Assembly: GCA_934692665.1 (NCBI GenBank)
Contig: CAKUUG010000008.1
Span: forward strand, 1 to 49,058
Direction: 5' to 3'
From: an uncultured Candidatus Melainabacteria bacterium
GTDB taxonomy: Bacteria; Cyanobacteriota; Vampirovibrionia; Gastranaerophilales; Gastranaerophilaceae
DNA: 49,058 nt
Below the pieces are notes generated by a model, which worked only from the letters and a program-made list of their open reading frames with translations, had not been told where the DNA came from and did not search any database. Positions 25,972 through 33,418 of this stretch are shown here, piece after piece. Both the position numbers and the translations under genes were made by a program. The stretch's first letter is position 1; each line of letters opens with the position of its first letter.

Positions 25972-25994
25972 TATCAATATCATGCGAAACGAAA
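25972..25994 (+). repeat. Direct repeat, copy 2
   Basis: Second copy of the 23-bp sequence at 25908-25930, with three mismatches. It ends 16 bases before the rhodanese ATG and partly overlaps the region where the leader would lie. Confidence 0.75.
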
Positions 25995-26010
25995 GAAAGG
26001 AAATAATTTT

Positions 26011-26412
26011 ATGGAATTTTTTAAAGAAAAAAATTATGATTTTAAAAAAGCAAAAGAGTTTTTTGAAAGTCATGCAAAATTTACAATCAGCCCTTTTGAA
26101 TTAAAAAAAATTATCGACAGTGGCGAAATAGACGAAATAAATATTATTGATGTCAGAAAATACGAAGACTACATCGATGGACATATACCATTTGCGGAAC
26201 ATATTCCAATAGATGAAATAGATGAACATCTAAATATGCTAGAAAAAGAAAAATGCAACATATTATACTGTTACAACGAATACTGCAATCTTGCACACAA
26301 AATCGCAATACTACTCACTGAAAAGAATTATCCGACAAGAGTGCTTCTTGGTGGCATAAGAACTTGGCGAAAATACGAGTATGACACAGTAAAAACATCT
26401 TCAGATGATTAA
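26011..26412 (+). CDS. Single-domain rhodanese-like protein
   Basis: 133 aa. A rhodanese domain about 25-125: ISPFELKKIID, INIIDVRKYEDYIDGHIPFAEHIP, then the active-site strand NILYCYNEYCNLA with Cys87 in place of the catalytic cysteine, and LLGGIRTWRKYEY. The active-site loop CYNEYCN has a second Cys (Cys92) and no Arg, unlike the usual CxxGxRS, so persulfide transfer is possible but not certain. Start ATG 26011 follows AAAGGAAAT. It sits right after the response regulator and behind shared repeats, so the two may be one regulatory unit. Confidence 0.85.
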   Translation: MEFFKEKNYDFKKAKEFFESHAKFTISPFELKKIIDSGEIDEINIIDVRKYEDYIDGHIPFAEHIPIDEIDEHLNMLEKEKCNILYCYNEYCNLAHKIAILLTEKNYPTRVLLGGIRTWRKYEYDTVKTSSDD

Positions 26413-26425
26413 TATATAATAAAGA

Positions 26426-26449
26426 AAAGCCCTGAAAAAACAGGGCTTT
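26426..26449 (+). terminator. Terminator of the rhodanese gene
   Basis: AAAGCCCTG (26426-26434), six A, CAGGGCTTT (26441-26449): a perfect 9-bp stem 13 bases after the stop. The T tract is only the last three bases of the stem. Confidence 0.75.
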
Positions 26450-26480
26450 AAGATTTACTAACGATACAAGACTTTTGATA

Positions 26481-26512
26481 AAAAATTAACTGTTAATTCA
26501 GTTTTAATTTTT
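26481..26512. other. Nested palindrome downstream of ruvB
   Basis: AATTAAC (26484-26490), T, GTTAATT (26492-26498), inside a wider pair AAAAATTAA (26481-26489) and TTAATTTTT (26504-26512). It could serve as a ruvB terminator on the minus strand. The rest of 26450-26583 shows no gene. Confidence 0.4.
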
Positions 26513-26583
26513 GGGCAAGTTCTATAATAATACATCAAGAATCATATACAAGCATATTATGTACTTTTTTACAAAAATTAATA

Positions 26584-27657
26584 TTAGAACAAATTAAGTT
26601 GATTTTCATGCTCGTTTGAAAAATCGCACTTCAAATGACTATACGCCATTTTTGTTGCTTTTCTGCCTCTTGGAGTTCTGGTAAGCAAGCCTTTTTGGAT
26701 TAAATATGGTTCATAAACATCTTCAATAGTTCTAATGTCTTCACCCAATGCTACCGCAAGCGTCTCAATTCCGACAGGACCGCCATCGAATGAATTTATT
26801 ATTAATTTTAAGAGGTTTCTATCAGTAACATCAAGCCCTATTTCATCTATATCAAGCGCTTTTAGGGCATCGTCTGCGATATGTCTTGTAATTACACCAT
26901 CACCCTTTACAATTGCCCAATCTGCACTTCTTTTAACCAGTCTGTTTGCAATTCTTGGTGTACATCTTGAACGTGCAGCAATGATTTTTGCCCCTTCGTC
27001 GTCTATTTCAAAATTTAGTATTTTTGCTGTTCTTTTTACAATTTTTGAAAGTTCGTCTACTGTATAAAATTCCAAACGATGAATTATTCCAAACCTATCT
27101 CTCAAAGGGCCCGACAAACTTCCTGCTTTTGTTGTTGCACCAATAAGTGTGAATTTAGGTAGAGGAATCCTCATAGTTTTTACAGATTGCGATTTTCCCG
27201 TTGTTAAATCGAGTGCAAAATCTTCCATTGCAGGATAAAGTATTTCTTCGGCAATTTTATTTAGTCTGTGTATTTCGTCTATAAAAAGAATATCGCCTTC
27301 TTTAAGCTGCATCAAAATTCCGATAATATCCCGTGGACGTTCAATAGATGGGGCAGATGTAATTTTTATGTTTGCATTCATTTCACTTGCAATAATAGTC
27401 GCAAGTGTAGTTTTGCCCAGCCCGGGAGGCCCATAAAACAACAAATGGTCAAGTGTTTGTTCTCTTTTTTTGGCTGCTTCTATTGTAATCTTTAGAGTTT
27501 CTTTGATGGAACTTTGTCCTATATAGCTATCAAAATCAGCAGGGCGGATATTTTTTTCATAACCATCTTCACTTGATTTTGCTTCTTTTGATAAGATTGG
27601 ATTTGTTTCTGTTTTTTGTTTTTTTACTTTATTATTTTCATTATCAGATATAATCAT
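26584..27657 (-). CDS. ruvB: Holliday junction branch migration ATPase RuvB
   Basis: Hexameric AAA+ motor that drives branch migration with RuvA. 357 aa: an extended hydrophilic N-terminus of about 35 residues, then RPADFDSYIGQ, Walker A GPPGLGKT (76-83), Walker B with Asp127-Glu128, the sensor GATTKAGSLSGPLRDRFG and a C-terminal winged helix (RTPRGRKATKMAYSHL). Length slightly over the usual 330-350 because of that N-terminus. The ATG has no ribosome site; TAAAAT ends six bases before it. ruvA and ruvC are not adjacent. Confidence 0.97.
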   Translation of the reverse strand: MIISDNENNKVKKQKTETNPILSKEAKSSEDGYEKNIRPADFDSYIGQSSIKETLKITIEAAKKREQTLDHLLFYGPPGLGKTTLATIIASEMNANIKITSAPSIERPRDIIGILMQLKEGDILFIDEIHRLNKIAEEILYPAMEDFALDLTTGKSQSVKTMRIPLPKFTLIGATTKAGSLSGPLRDRFGIIHRLEFYTVDELSKIVKRTAKILNFEIDDEGAKIIAARSRCTPRIANRLVKRSADWAIVKGDGVITRHIADDALKALDIDEIGLDVTDRNLLKLIINSFDGGPVGIETLAVALGEDIRTIEDVYEPYLIQKGLLTRTPRGRKATKMAYSHLKCDFSNEHENQLNLF

Positions 27658-27663
27658 AAGATT

Positions 27664-27669
27664 ATTTTA
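27664..27669 (-). promoter_or_regulatory. -10 element of ruvB, leaderless geometry
   Basis: Minus-strand TAAAAT six bases before the ruvB ATG, no ribosome site. Confidence 0.55.
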
Positions 27670-27727
27670 CTATAAACCCTATCAGTAATTTTCATAAATT
27701 TTTGTAAATTTAAATATTTTTAAAAAA

Positions 27728-27754
27728 AATGAGCCTCTTTAAAAAAGGCTCATT
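27728..27754 (-). terminator. Terminator of the ArsB/NhaD-type permease gene
   Basis: AATGAGCCT (27728-27736) and AGGCTCATT (27746-27754), a perfect 9-bp stem with a 9-base loop. On the minus strand it is followed by eight T. Confidence 0.88.
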
Positions 27755-27777
27755 TTTAGATTTAAATTTCTCATTTA

Positions 27778-29100
27778 TTAACAATGAACTAAAAATCTCA
27801 AATAAATATAAGCTGTTGATATAGCTAAAGAAATAAAAGTAACAATAATACCATATTTCAAAAAGCCTAAAAATGAAATTTGATAACCTGCTTTGTGTGC
27901 ATTTTCAGAAACAATTACGTTTGCAGCAGCACCAATAATTGTCATATTTCCACCTAAACATGCACCCAATGCCAATGACCACCACAATGGATGAGCATAA
28001 GCATGGCCCATCGCTTCTTCTATAGTTGCAATCATTGGAGCCATAGTTGCTGTATATGGAATGTTATCAATAATACCTGACAATATGCCTGAAGCCCACA
28101 AAATAATCATAGAAGTTGCAGCTTGAGAACCTTGTGTCACTTTTAATAACCAATCAGCCATCAAAGCGATACCACCTGCATGCTCTAGACCCCCGATTAT
28201 GATAAACAAACCAACAAAGAAAAATATTGTATTCCATTCTACTTCTACCAATACTTCTGCCGGTTTTTCAAATATCAATAATATAGATGCACCCATCATA
28301 GCCATCAAAAATGTAGGAATATGAGTAACATCATGTGAAATAAATCCCAAAATTACAAGCAACAATACAACACCAGAACGAATAGCCAAATTCATATCTG
28401 TAATTGATTTCGAGTTGTCGATTTGTGAAACAAGTTCCATTTTTTCAGGAGATGATTTCAAATCTTTTCTAAATGCAAAAATCAACAATGAAACAACTAC
28501 AACCATAATCACAGTAACAACGCCTGTCAATTCTCTGATGAAATCCATAAAGCTAAAGTGTGCTGCAGAACCAATGATTATGTTAGGCGGATCGCCGATT
28601 AGTGTAGCTGTACCACCGATATTAGAGCACATAATTTCAGTAATCAAAAACGGAATTGGATTTATGTCTAATAATTTGCAAGCAGCAAATGTAATAGGTA
28701 AAACCAAAATTACAGTCGTTACATTATCCAAAAATGCAGATGCAACCGCTGTAAATACCGCTAAAGCCGCCAAAACCAATTTTGGTTTGCCTTTTGTTTT
28801 TTTAAGTATTTCGTTTGCAAGCCAAGTAAACATTCCTGATTTTGATGCAATATGAACTATAATCATCATAGAAACCAACAAGAATATTACATTAAAATCA
28901 ATAAATGAAATAAAATATGCACCTAAATTTTCGCCTTTTTCAGTTTCTAACAGTCCTAAAAACAACGTTAAAGAACCACCTAAAAGTGCGATAACAACTT
29001 TAGGAATTTTCTCCCAAGCAATAAATATATAAGCAATAAATAATATTATTGCAGAAATAGCTATTGCGTTTTGGGAAACAAGTGTGTGTAAGTGTTCCAT
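27778..29100 (-). CDS. ArsB/NhaD-superfamily ion permease (SLC13-like)
   Basis: 440-aa polytopic membrane protein with about 11-12 hydrophobic helices in two repeated halves. The first half has AFLDNVTTVILVLPIT then NIGGTATLIGDPPNIIIGS; the second has GIIDNIPYTATMAPMI then GACLGGNMTIIGAAANVIVS. The paired DN and G-rich re-entrant motifs are the hallmark of the ion transporter superfamily with NhaD sodium/proton antiporters, ArsB and the human P protein. The substrate cannot be decided from sequence. No arsR or arsC is near, so arsenite export is not favoured. GAGGGG precedes the ATG, with a TATAGAAT about 35 bases upstream. Confidence 0.88.
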   Translation of the reverse strand: MEHLHTLVSQNAIAISAIILFIAYIFIAWEKIPKVVIALLGGSLTLFLGLLETEKGENLGAYFISFIDFNVIFLLVSMMIIVHIASKSGMFTWLANEILKKTKGKPKLVLAALAVFTAVASAFLDNVTTVILVLPITFAACKLLDINPIPFLITEIMCSNIGGTATLIGDPPNIIIGSAAHFSFMDFIRELTGVVTVIMVVVVSLLIFAFRKDLKSSPEKMELVSQIDNSKSITDMNLAIRSGVVLLLVILGFISHDVTHIPTFLMAMMGASILLIFEKPAEVLVEVEWNTIFFFVGLFIIIGGLEHAGGIALMADWLLKVTQGSQAATSMIILWASGILSGIIDNIPYTATMAPMIATIEEAMGHAYAHPLWWSLALGACLGGNMTIIGAAANVIVSENAHKAGYQISFLGFLKYGIIVTFISLAISTAYIYLRFLVHC

Positions 29101-29178
29101 ACTTTCCCCTCTTTTTACTGTAATAGACTTATTCTATAACAAAAAAGAAAAGGGTAAAGTAACAAATATTGAAGCAAA

Positions 29179-29976
29179 CTATTCTTTTACTAATTTGAGC
29201 ACTTGAGCAGTTTTTTTGCTTGATTTTTTTTGACGTCTTGTATGAATCTCAAAAATTCTGCCAACAAGCGACTTTGCGGTAGGAGAATTTGGTTTTTGAG
29301 CAATATATTTTTTATAATGGCGAATTGCAAACGTGTATCTTTCAAGTTTATCAAAACACAAACCCAAGCCAAGATTGGCTCTATAAAACTCAGGATTTAT
29401 TTTTAACATTTGTTTAAAAATAGAAATAGCTTCCGAATATTTGTGAAAATCAATATACAAACTAGCCAAATTTGACAATGCCGGAATGTAATGCGGATAC
29501 TTTTCAATGACTGTTTTATAAATTATTTCTGCCATTTCCAGTTCACCGGAAAGTTCATGAGTTAAGGCTAATTTTATTTGAGCGTTTTTGTTATCCGGAG
29601 AGAGTTTAATTGTTCTGATAAAATTCTTTTGTGCATTGGCATTATCAGCATTTAAAAGATAATTCAATCCCAATTCATAATATATCTCGGAATCAAAACC
29701 ATAAACATTTCTTGCATTTTTTAAGTATTTAATAGCTTTTTCGTATTCATGCAAATTTTTAAAAGCCTTAGATGCCGATTTGTAGGCTCTAATGTTACTT
29801 TTATCCAACATGAGAGAAACAAGATACTCTTTTACAGCTTTTCTGTACTCGTTTTTCAGCATAAAAGAATCACCCTTAGCCAAGAAAAACTTTTTGTCTT
29901 TTTTGACAGGATTCGTTGTGTACTGTCTTTTTAAATCAAAGCTGTTACTGTTGCTGTTTTTATACCTAAATGCCAA
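29179..29976 (-). CDS. TPR-repeat protein
   Basis: About 265 aa, of which residues 35-230 are five to six tetratricopeptide repeats (for example the units beginning EYRKAVKEYLVSLMLDKSN, EYEKAIKYLKNARNVYG and KYSEAISIFKQMLKINPEF). The tail is basic. No signal peptide or membrane helix, so it is a cytoplasmic scaffold of unknown partner. I start at TTG 29976 because AGGAGGT lies four bases upstream, the same GGAGGTATTTTG arrangement seen at 8340; an ATG at 29994 would read through that ribosome site as codons and lacks its own. Divergent from mscS. Confidence 0.78.
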   Translation of the reverse strand: MAFRYKNSNSNSFDLKRQYTTNPVKKDKKFFLAKGDSFMLKNEYRKAVKEYLVSLMLDKSNIRAYKSASKAFKNLHEYEKAIKYLKNARNVYGFDSEIYYELGLNYLLNADNANAQKNFIRTIKLSPDNKNAQIKLALTHELSGELEMAEIIYKTVIEKYPHYIPALSNLASLYIDFHKYSEAISIFKQMLKINPEFYRANLGLGLCFDKLERYTFAIRHYKKYIAQKPNSPTAKSLVGRIFEIHTRRQKKSSKKTAQVLKLVKE

Positions 29977-30104
29977 AATACCTCCTTCAGACATATTTAG
30001 TCTAGCTAATTTATAGAAAAATATGATTAATCTAAAGTTTGATTTTGCTTTTGACCTTTAGGTTTATTTTTTGTATAATCCTTGATATAAACTAGAGGGG
30101 AAAT

Positions 30105-30953
30105 ATGGAAGAAGTATTGAAATTTGTCGATTTCGACGAAAAATATGTTCAAATAATTGTTTTTATTTGGAAACTAATAAAATGTACAATAATATTTATA
30201 ATAATTTTTTCAGGAATAAAATTCGTATGTAACAAGTTTTTTGGCGAAATAATAAAAAAAATCAGCCAAAACGAAAGAAAAAGCCAGTTTTTAACGCTGA
30301 AAGCCATTATTTATCACACATTACAAGGTATCAACGTAACTTTATATTCGATGAATATGCTCTATATTTTTGGAATCGATGTAAGACCAATAATTGCGAC
30401 AGCCGGAGTTTTGGGGGTTGCTATAGGTTTTGGTTCAAAAAGACTTGTTGAAGATGTATTATCAGGTATGATGATATTATTACAAGGTCAAATTCGTGTT
30501 GGCGACTTTGTAGAAGTAGATGGCATTACAGGAAATGTTGAAAAAATCACACTGTCATTAATAACAATCCGCTCTGTTGAAACAGGTGCACTTAATTTTA
30601 TCAGATGTGGCTGTATAGATACTGTAAAAAACTACACAATGAATTTTTCTTATGCATTTTTCCCGTTTGAAGTTGCATATAAAGAAAATTTAGATAGCGT
30701 ATATAACGCAATAAAAACAGCATTCAAAAAACTAAAGGAAAACGACGAGTACTCAAAACTCATTTTAGAAGACATAGAGATATTCGGGTTGGATGAATTT
30801 AAAGAAAGTTCTTTACTTGTAAAGTGTAGAATCAAAACTCAACCAAAAGGACAATGGACTATAAAACGTGCATTTAATAAAATAATCAAAGAACAATTTG
30901 ATTTAGAAAATATTGAAATACCTTTTAATCAACTTGTTGTCACTAACATGTAA
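30105..30953 (+). CDS. MscS-family mechanosensitive channel
   Basis: 282-aa small-conductance channel that releases solutes on hypo-osmotic shock. Three membrane helices (about 16-43, 66-90 and 94-127); the pore helix has the Gly/Ala pattern TAGVLGVAIGFGSKRLVEDVLSG, followed by the beta domain with RVGDFVEVDGITGNVEKI. C-terminal alpha/beta domain complete. The start follows AGAGGGG, with TATAAT about 30 bases upstream. It heads a co-directional run through a lipoprotein, a BlaI-type repressor and cell-division genes with short gaps. Confidence 0.92.
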   Translation: MEEVLKFVDFDEKYVQIIVFIWKLIKCTIIFIIIFSGIKFVCNKFFGEIIKKISQNERKSQFLTLKAIIYHTLQGINVTLYSMNMLYIFGIDVRPIIATAGVLGVAIGFGSKRLVEDVLSGMMILLQGQIRVGDFVEVDGITGNVEKITLSLITIRSVETGALNFIRCGCIDTVKNYTMNFSYAFFPFEVAYKENLDSVYNAIKTAFKKLKENDEYSKLILEDIEIFGLDEFKESSLLVKCRIKTQPKGQWTIKRAFNKIIKEQFDLENIEIPFNQLVVTNM

Positions 30954-30965
30954 AGGTTTGTTGAT

Positions 30966-31235
30966 ATGTTAAATACTAAATTAAATATACTATTTGGTTT
31001 GCTTTTACTCTTGGCGGTATTTGTTTTATGCGGCTGCGACAATGCCCAAATTAATTTCAATAGAAAAAGTGCATTTAGCGAATATACAAAAATAAACAAT
31101 ATTACAAGCTTTAAAAAGAAACCGGAGGTTTCAAAGCCAAAAGGGTTTATTATTTACAAATCAACTGACACATCTAACAGGGATTTTGATATCGATTTTG
31201 GACCTTCTGAAATAAATTTTAATTTGCCAAAATAA
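30966..31235 (+). CDS. Small lipoprotein, unknown function
   Basis: 89 aa with a lipoprotein signal: hydrophobic core then LCGC, so the lipidated residue would be Cys24 (Cys22 at -2 is unusual, Gly23 at -1 normal). The mature part of about 65 residues is hydrophilic with no recognised domain. It lies 12 bases after mscS behind AAGG and 22 bases before the BlaI-type gene. Confidence 0.7.
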   Translation: MLNTKLNILFGLLLLLAVFVLCGCDNAQINFNRKSAFSEYTKINNITSFKKKPEVSKPKGFIIYKSTDTSNRDFDIDFGPSEINFNLPK

Positions 31236-31257
31236 GAATGAAAGGAATAAAAATATA

Positions 31258-31611
31258 ATGAAAACGCGTCATGGGAGCTTGGAGAGTTCTATTTTGAATG
31301 CACTTTGGGAATTGGAAAAAAACGGCATTTTTACAAACAGTGTAAAAGATGTGTACAATATTTTAGCACAAAACCAAGATGAAAAACGTGCATACACTAC
31401 TCTTAAAACCGTTATGGATAGACTTACGGAAAAGAAAATTCTAATGCGTTTTAAACAAGGAAAGAAGTTTTTCTATAGAACAGCTTATTCTAATGATGAA
31501 ATGATAATAAATTCGCTTAATTTAATAGTTGACAGATACTGCGAGGGTGACTTCAAAAAATTATCTTCTATTTTTAACAAAATAAAACAGAAAGACTACG
31601 TTATTGCTTAA
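31258..31611 (+). CDS. BlaI/MecI/CopY-type winged-helix repressor
   Basis: 117 aa. The winged-helix domain about 5-80 matches the penicillinase-repressor family: SILNALWELEKNG, VKDVYNIL, RAYTTLKTVMDRLTEKKILMR, then KKFFYRTAYS. A C-terminal helix would dimerise. BlaI and MecI are normally cleaved by a BlaR1 sensor protease encoded beside them; none is here. Instead it is embedded between a lipoprotein and rsmH-ftsL-ftsI-murE, so it may control this envelope operon. It could also respond to copper, like CopY, but lacks the CopY cysteine tail. The start follows AAAGGAAT. Confidence 0.85.
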   Translation: MKTRHGSLESSILNALWELEKNGIFTNSVKDVYNILAQNQDEKRAYTTLKTVMDRLTEKKILMRFKQGKKFFYRTAYSNDEMIINSLNLIVDRYCEGDFKKLSSIFNKIKQKDYVIA

Positions 31612-31613
31612 AT

Positions 31614-31997
31614 ATGGAAAGTGTTGGTTTAAAGATATACAGAAACAGGCTTTTTGTATCAGATTTAATTATCGATGTTTTAACTTCTAAAATTACTGTT
31701 TTGGAAGCTCTTTCAAAATTTCCGACAGAAAAAAATGACATAAACATAAAATGCGCTTTTAATGCATTAATGTATAGAGAAGCTGATGAAGATTTAAGAA
31801 AAAATGTTGAAGGTTACAAAGAACTACAAGACGATTTACTTGTCACAATAGCAAATATCTTAAAAGAAAACCAAAAACTGCCAAAAAACATCATTCAAAG
31901 GTACAACAAATACCACAAAGATGATATTATATATAAAAACCAGAAAAGTTTTTTCAAAGAAATACTCCAAAGTCTAAAAAGGAACATAAATTTTTAA
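31614..31997 (+). CDS. Unknown helical protein in the division operon
   Basis: 127 aa, no family recognised. Largely alpha-helical by composition, charged, no signal peptide or membrane helix, basic end. It starts two bases after the BlaI-type stop with no ribosome site of its own and its stop shares a base with the rsmH ATG (TAATG), so it is translationally coupled on both sides. That position suggests a role linked to either the repressor or rsmH. Confidence 0.7.
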   Translation: MESVGLKIYRNRLFVSDLIIDVLTSKITVLEALSKFPTEKNDINIKCAFNALMYREADEDLRKNVEGYKELQDDLLVTIANILKENQKLPKNIIQRYNKYHKDDIIYKNQKSFFKEILQSLKRNINF

Positions 31998-32926
31998 TGT
32001 CTAAAACAGAATTCAAGCATTATACGGTAATGAAAAATGAAGTCGTTGACTCTCTAAACTGCGAAAATTCAGATAAGATTTTTGTAGATTGTACACTTGG
32101 TGGCGGCGGGCATAGTGAAGAAATCTTAAAACGAATATCGCCTAAAGGCAGATTAGTTTCTTTTGATGTCGATGATGATGCTATTGAATACGCAACAAAA
32201 AGATTAGAGAAATATAAAAATTTAACAATTATAAAAGGTTCATACAAAGATATAGACAAACATCTGGCTTCTTTGGGTATAGAAAAAATAACAGGCGGCA
32301 TAATATTTGATTTGGGTGCTTCATATCACCAATTGACTTGTGCTGAGCGTGGTTTTAGTTTTATGAATGACGCCCCTTTGGATATGCGTTTCAACCAAGA
32401 TCAAAAATTCTGTGCTTATGACATAATAAACAAATACTCAGAAAAAGAGCTGGTTGATATTTTTTCAAATTATGGCGAAGAGCGTTTTTCAAAAAGAATT
32501 GCAAAAGCAATAATCAACAGCAGACCAATATCCACCACTCTTGAATTGGCAAATTTAATAAAACACTCAACACCAAACATAAAATCAAAAATACATCCTG
32601 CAACAAGAGTATTCCAAGCACTAAGAATAGAAGTTAATTCCGAATTGTTAAATTTTGAAAATACATTGTCAAAAGTTATCAACTTAACCGAAAAAGGTGC
32701 TATAATAAGTTTGTTATCTTTCCATTCGTTGGAAGATAGATTGGCAAAACAGTTTTTAAAAAAGTATTCATCGAATTGCAGATGCGATAAAACTACGCCA
32801 ATATGTAATTGTGGCGGAAAGATGCTTGAATTGTTGAATAAAAAACCAATAATGGCATCCGATGAAGAAATAAAACAAAACCCACCATCTAGAAGTGCAA
32901 AACTTAGAACAGCAAAGAGAATATGA
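31997..32926 (+). CDS. rsmH: 16S rRNA (cytosine-1402 N4)-methyltransferase
   Basis: SAM-dependent methyltransferase (MraW) acting on 16S rRNA C1402. 309 aa. Seen: HYTVMKNEVV, the SAM motif FVDCTLGGGGHSEEIL, DLGASYHQL, the PLDMRFNQ motif and the C-terminal ISLLSFHSLEDR. This is the usual first or second gene of the division and cell-wall cluster. Its 3' end overlaps the next gene by four bases (ATGA junction). Confidence 0.97.
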   Translation: MSKTEFKHYTVMKNEVVDSLNCENSDKIFVDCTLGGGGHSEEILKRISPKGRLVSFDVDDDAIEYATKRLEKYKNLTIIKGSYKDIDKHLASLGIEKITGGIIFDLGASYHQLTCAERGFSFMNDAPLDMRFNQDQKFCAYDIINKYSEKELVDIFSNYGEERFSKRIAKAIINSRPISTTLELANLIKHSTPNIKSKIHPATRVFQALRIEVNSELLNFENTLSKVINLTEKGAIISLLSFHSLEDRLAKQFLKKYSSNCRCDKTTPICNCGGKMLELLNKKPIMASDEEIKQNPPSRSAKLRTAKRI

Positions 32927-33405
32927 AACCGACATTTAATAAATATAAAACAATACAAAACAGACAAAATCAATCAAAAAAGCAATTAAAAAAAGATACG
33001 GCAGCACAAAACCCAATAATTAACAAAGACAGCCAAATTATCAGCGGGTATTTTGTTCAAGAAAAGTCTTACAAAGAAATCATAATTTCTCGTGTTAATA
33101 CTTTTTTGTATAGCGTATTAGGGACTTTGGTTATTTTTTGTTTAATTTGTTATTACTTTGTTTCTTGTAAAGAAGTACAACTTAACCAAATTTCAAGAGC
33201 TACGTTAGAACTAAATTACGAAAACGACGAACTTCAAAACAAAGTGGACACCTTGCAGTCGTACTACAATATAGACAAGGCGGTTTCAAAAACAAATATT
33301 CTAGAAAGAGCAAAACAGGTTGTTGAAGTTAATGCAACAGATTTGCCACAAATAAATCTTAAATCCGGAGCAAAACCAAAACAGGCTTTTGTTGTAGGAT
33401 ACTAA
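32923..33405 (+). CDS. ftsL: FtsL-like bitopic division protein
   Basis: 160 aa with a basic cytoplasmic N-terminus of about 58 residues, one membrane helix about 60-80, then a short coiled coil about 83-110 (QLNQISRATLELNYENDELQNKV in outline) and a loose tail. This topology, and the position between rsmH and ftsI, is that of FtsL. Sequence similarity in FtsL is low, so the assignment rests mostly on context. Would act in the septal complex with FtsB and FtsQ. The N-terminus is longer than in E. coli FtsL. Confidence 0.65.
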   Translation: MKPTFNKYKTIQNRQNQSKKQLKKDTAAQNPIINKDSQIISGYFVQEKSYKEIIISRVNTFLYSVLGTLVIFCLICYYFVSCKEVQLNQISRATLELNYENDELQNKVDTLQSYYNIDKAVSKTNILERAKQVVEVNATDLPQINLKSGAKPKQAFVVGY

Positions 33406-33418
33406 TTCGAGGTTTTAC

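Noticed and set aside
27778..29100. Arsenite efflux pump ArsB as the specific call.
   Set aside because: The fold fits the superfamily, but no arsR, arsC or arsA is nearby and NhaD-type antiporters share the motifs.
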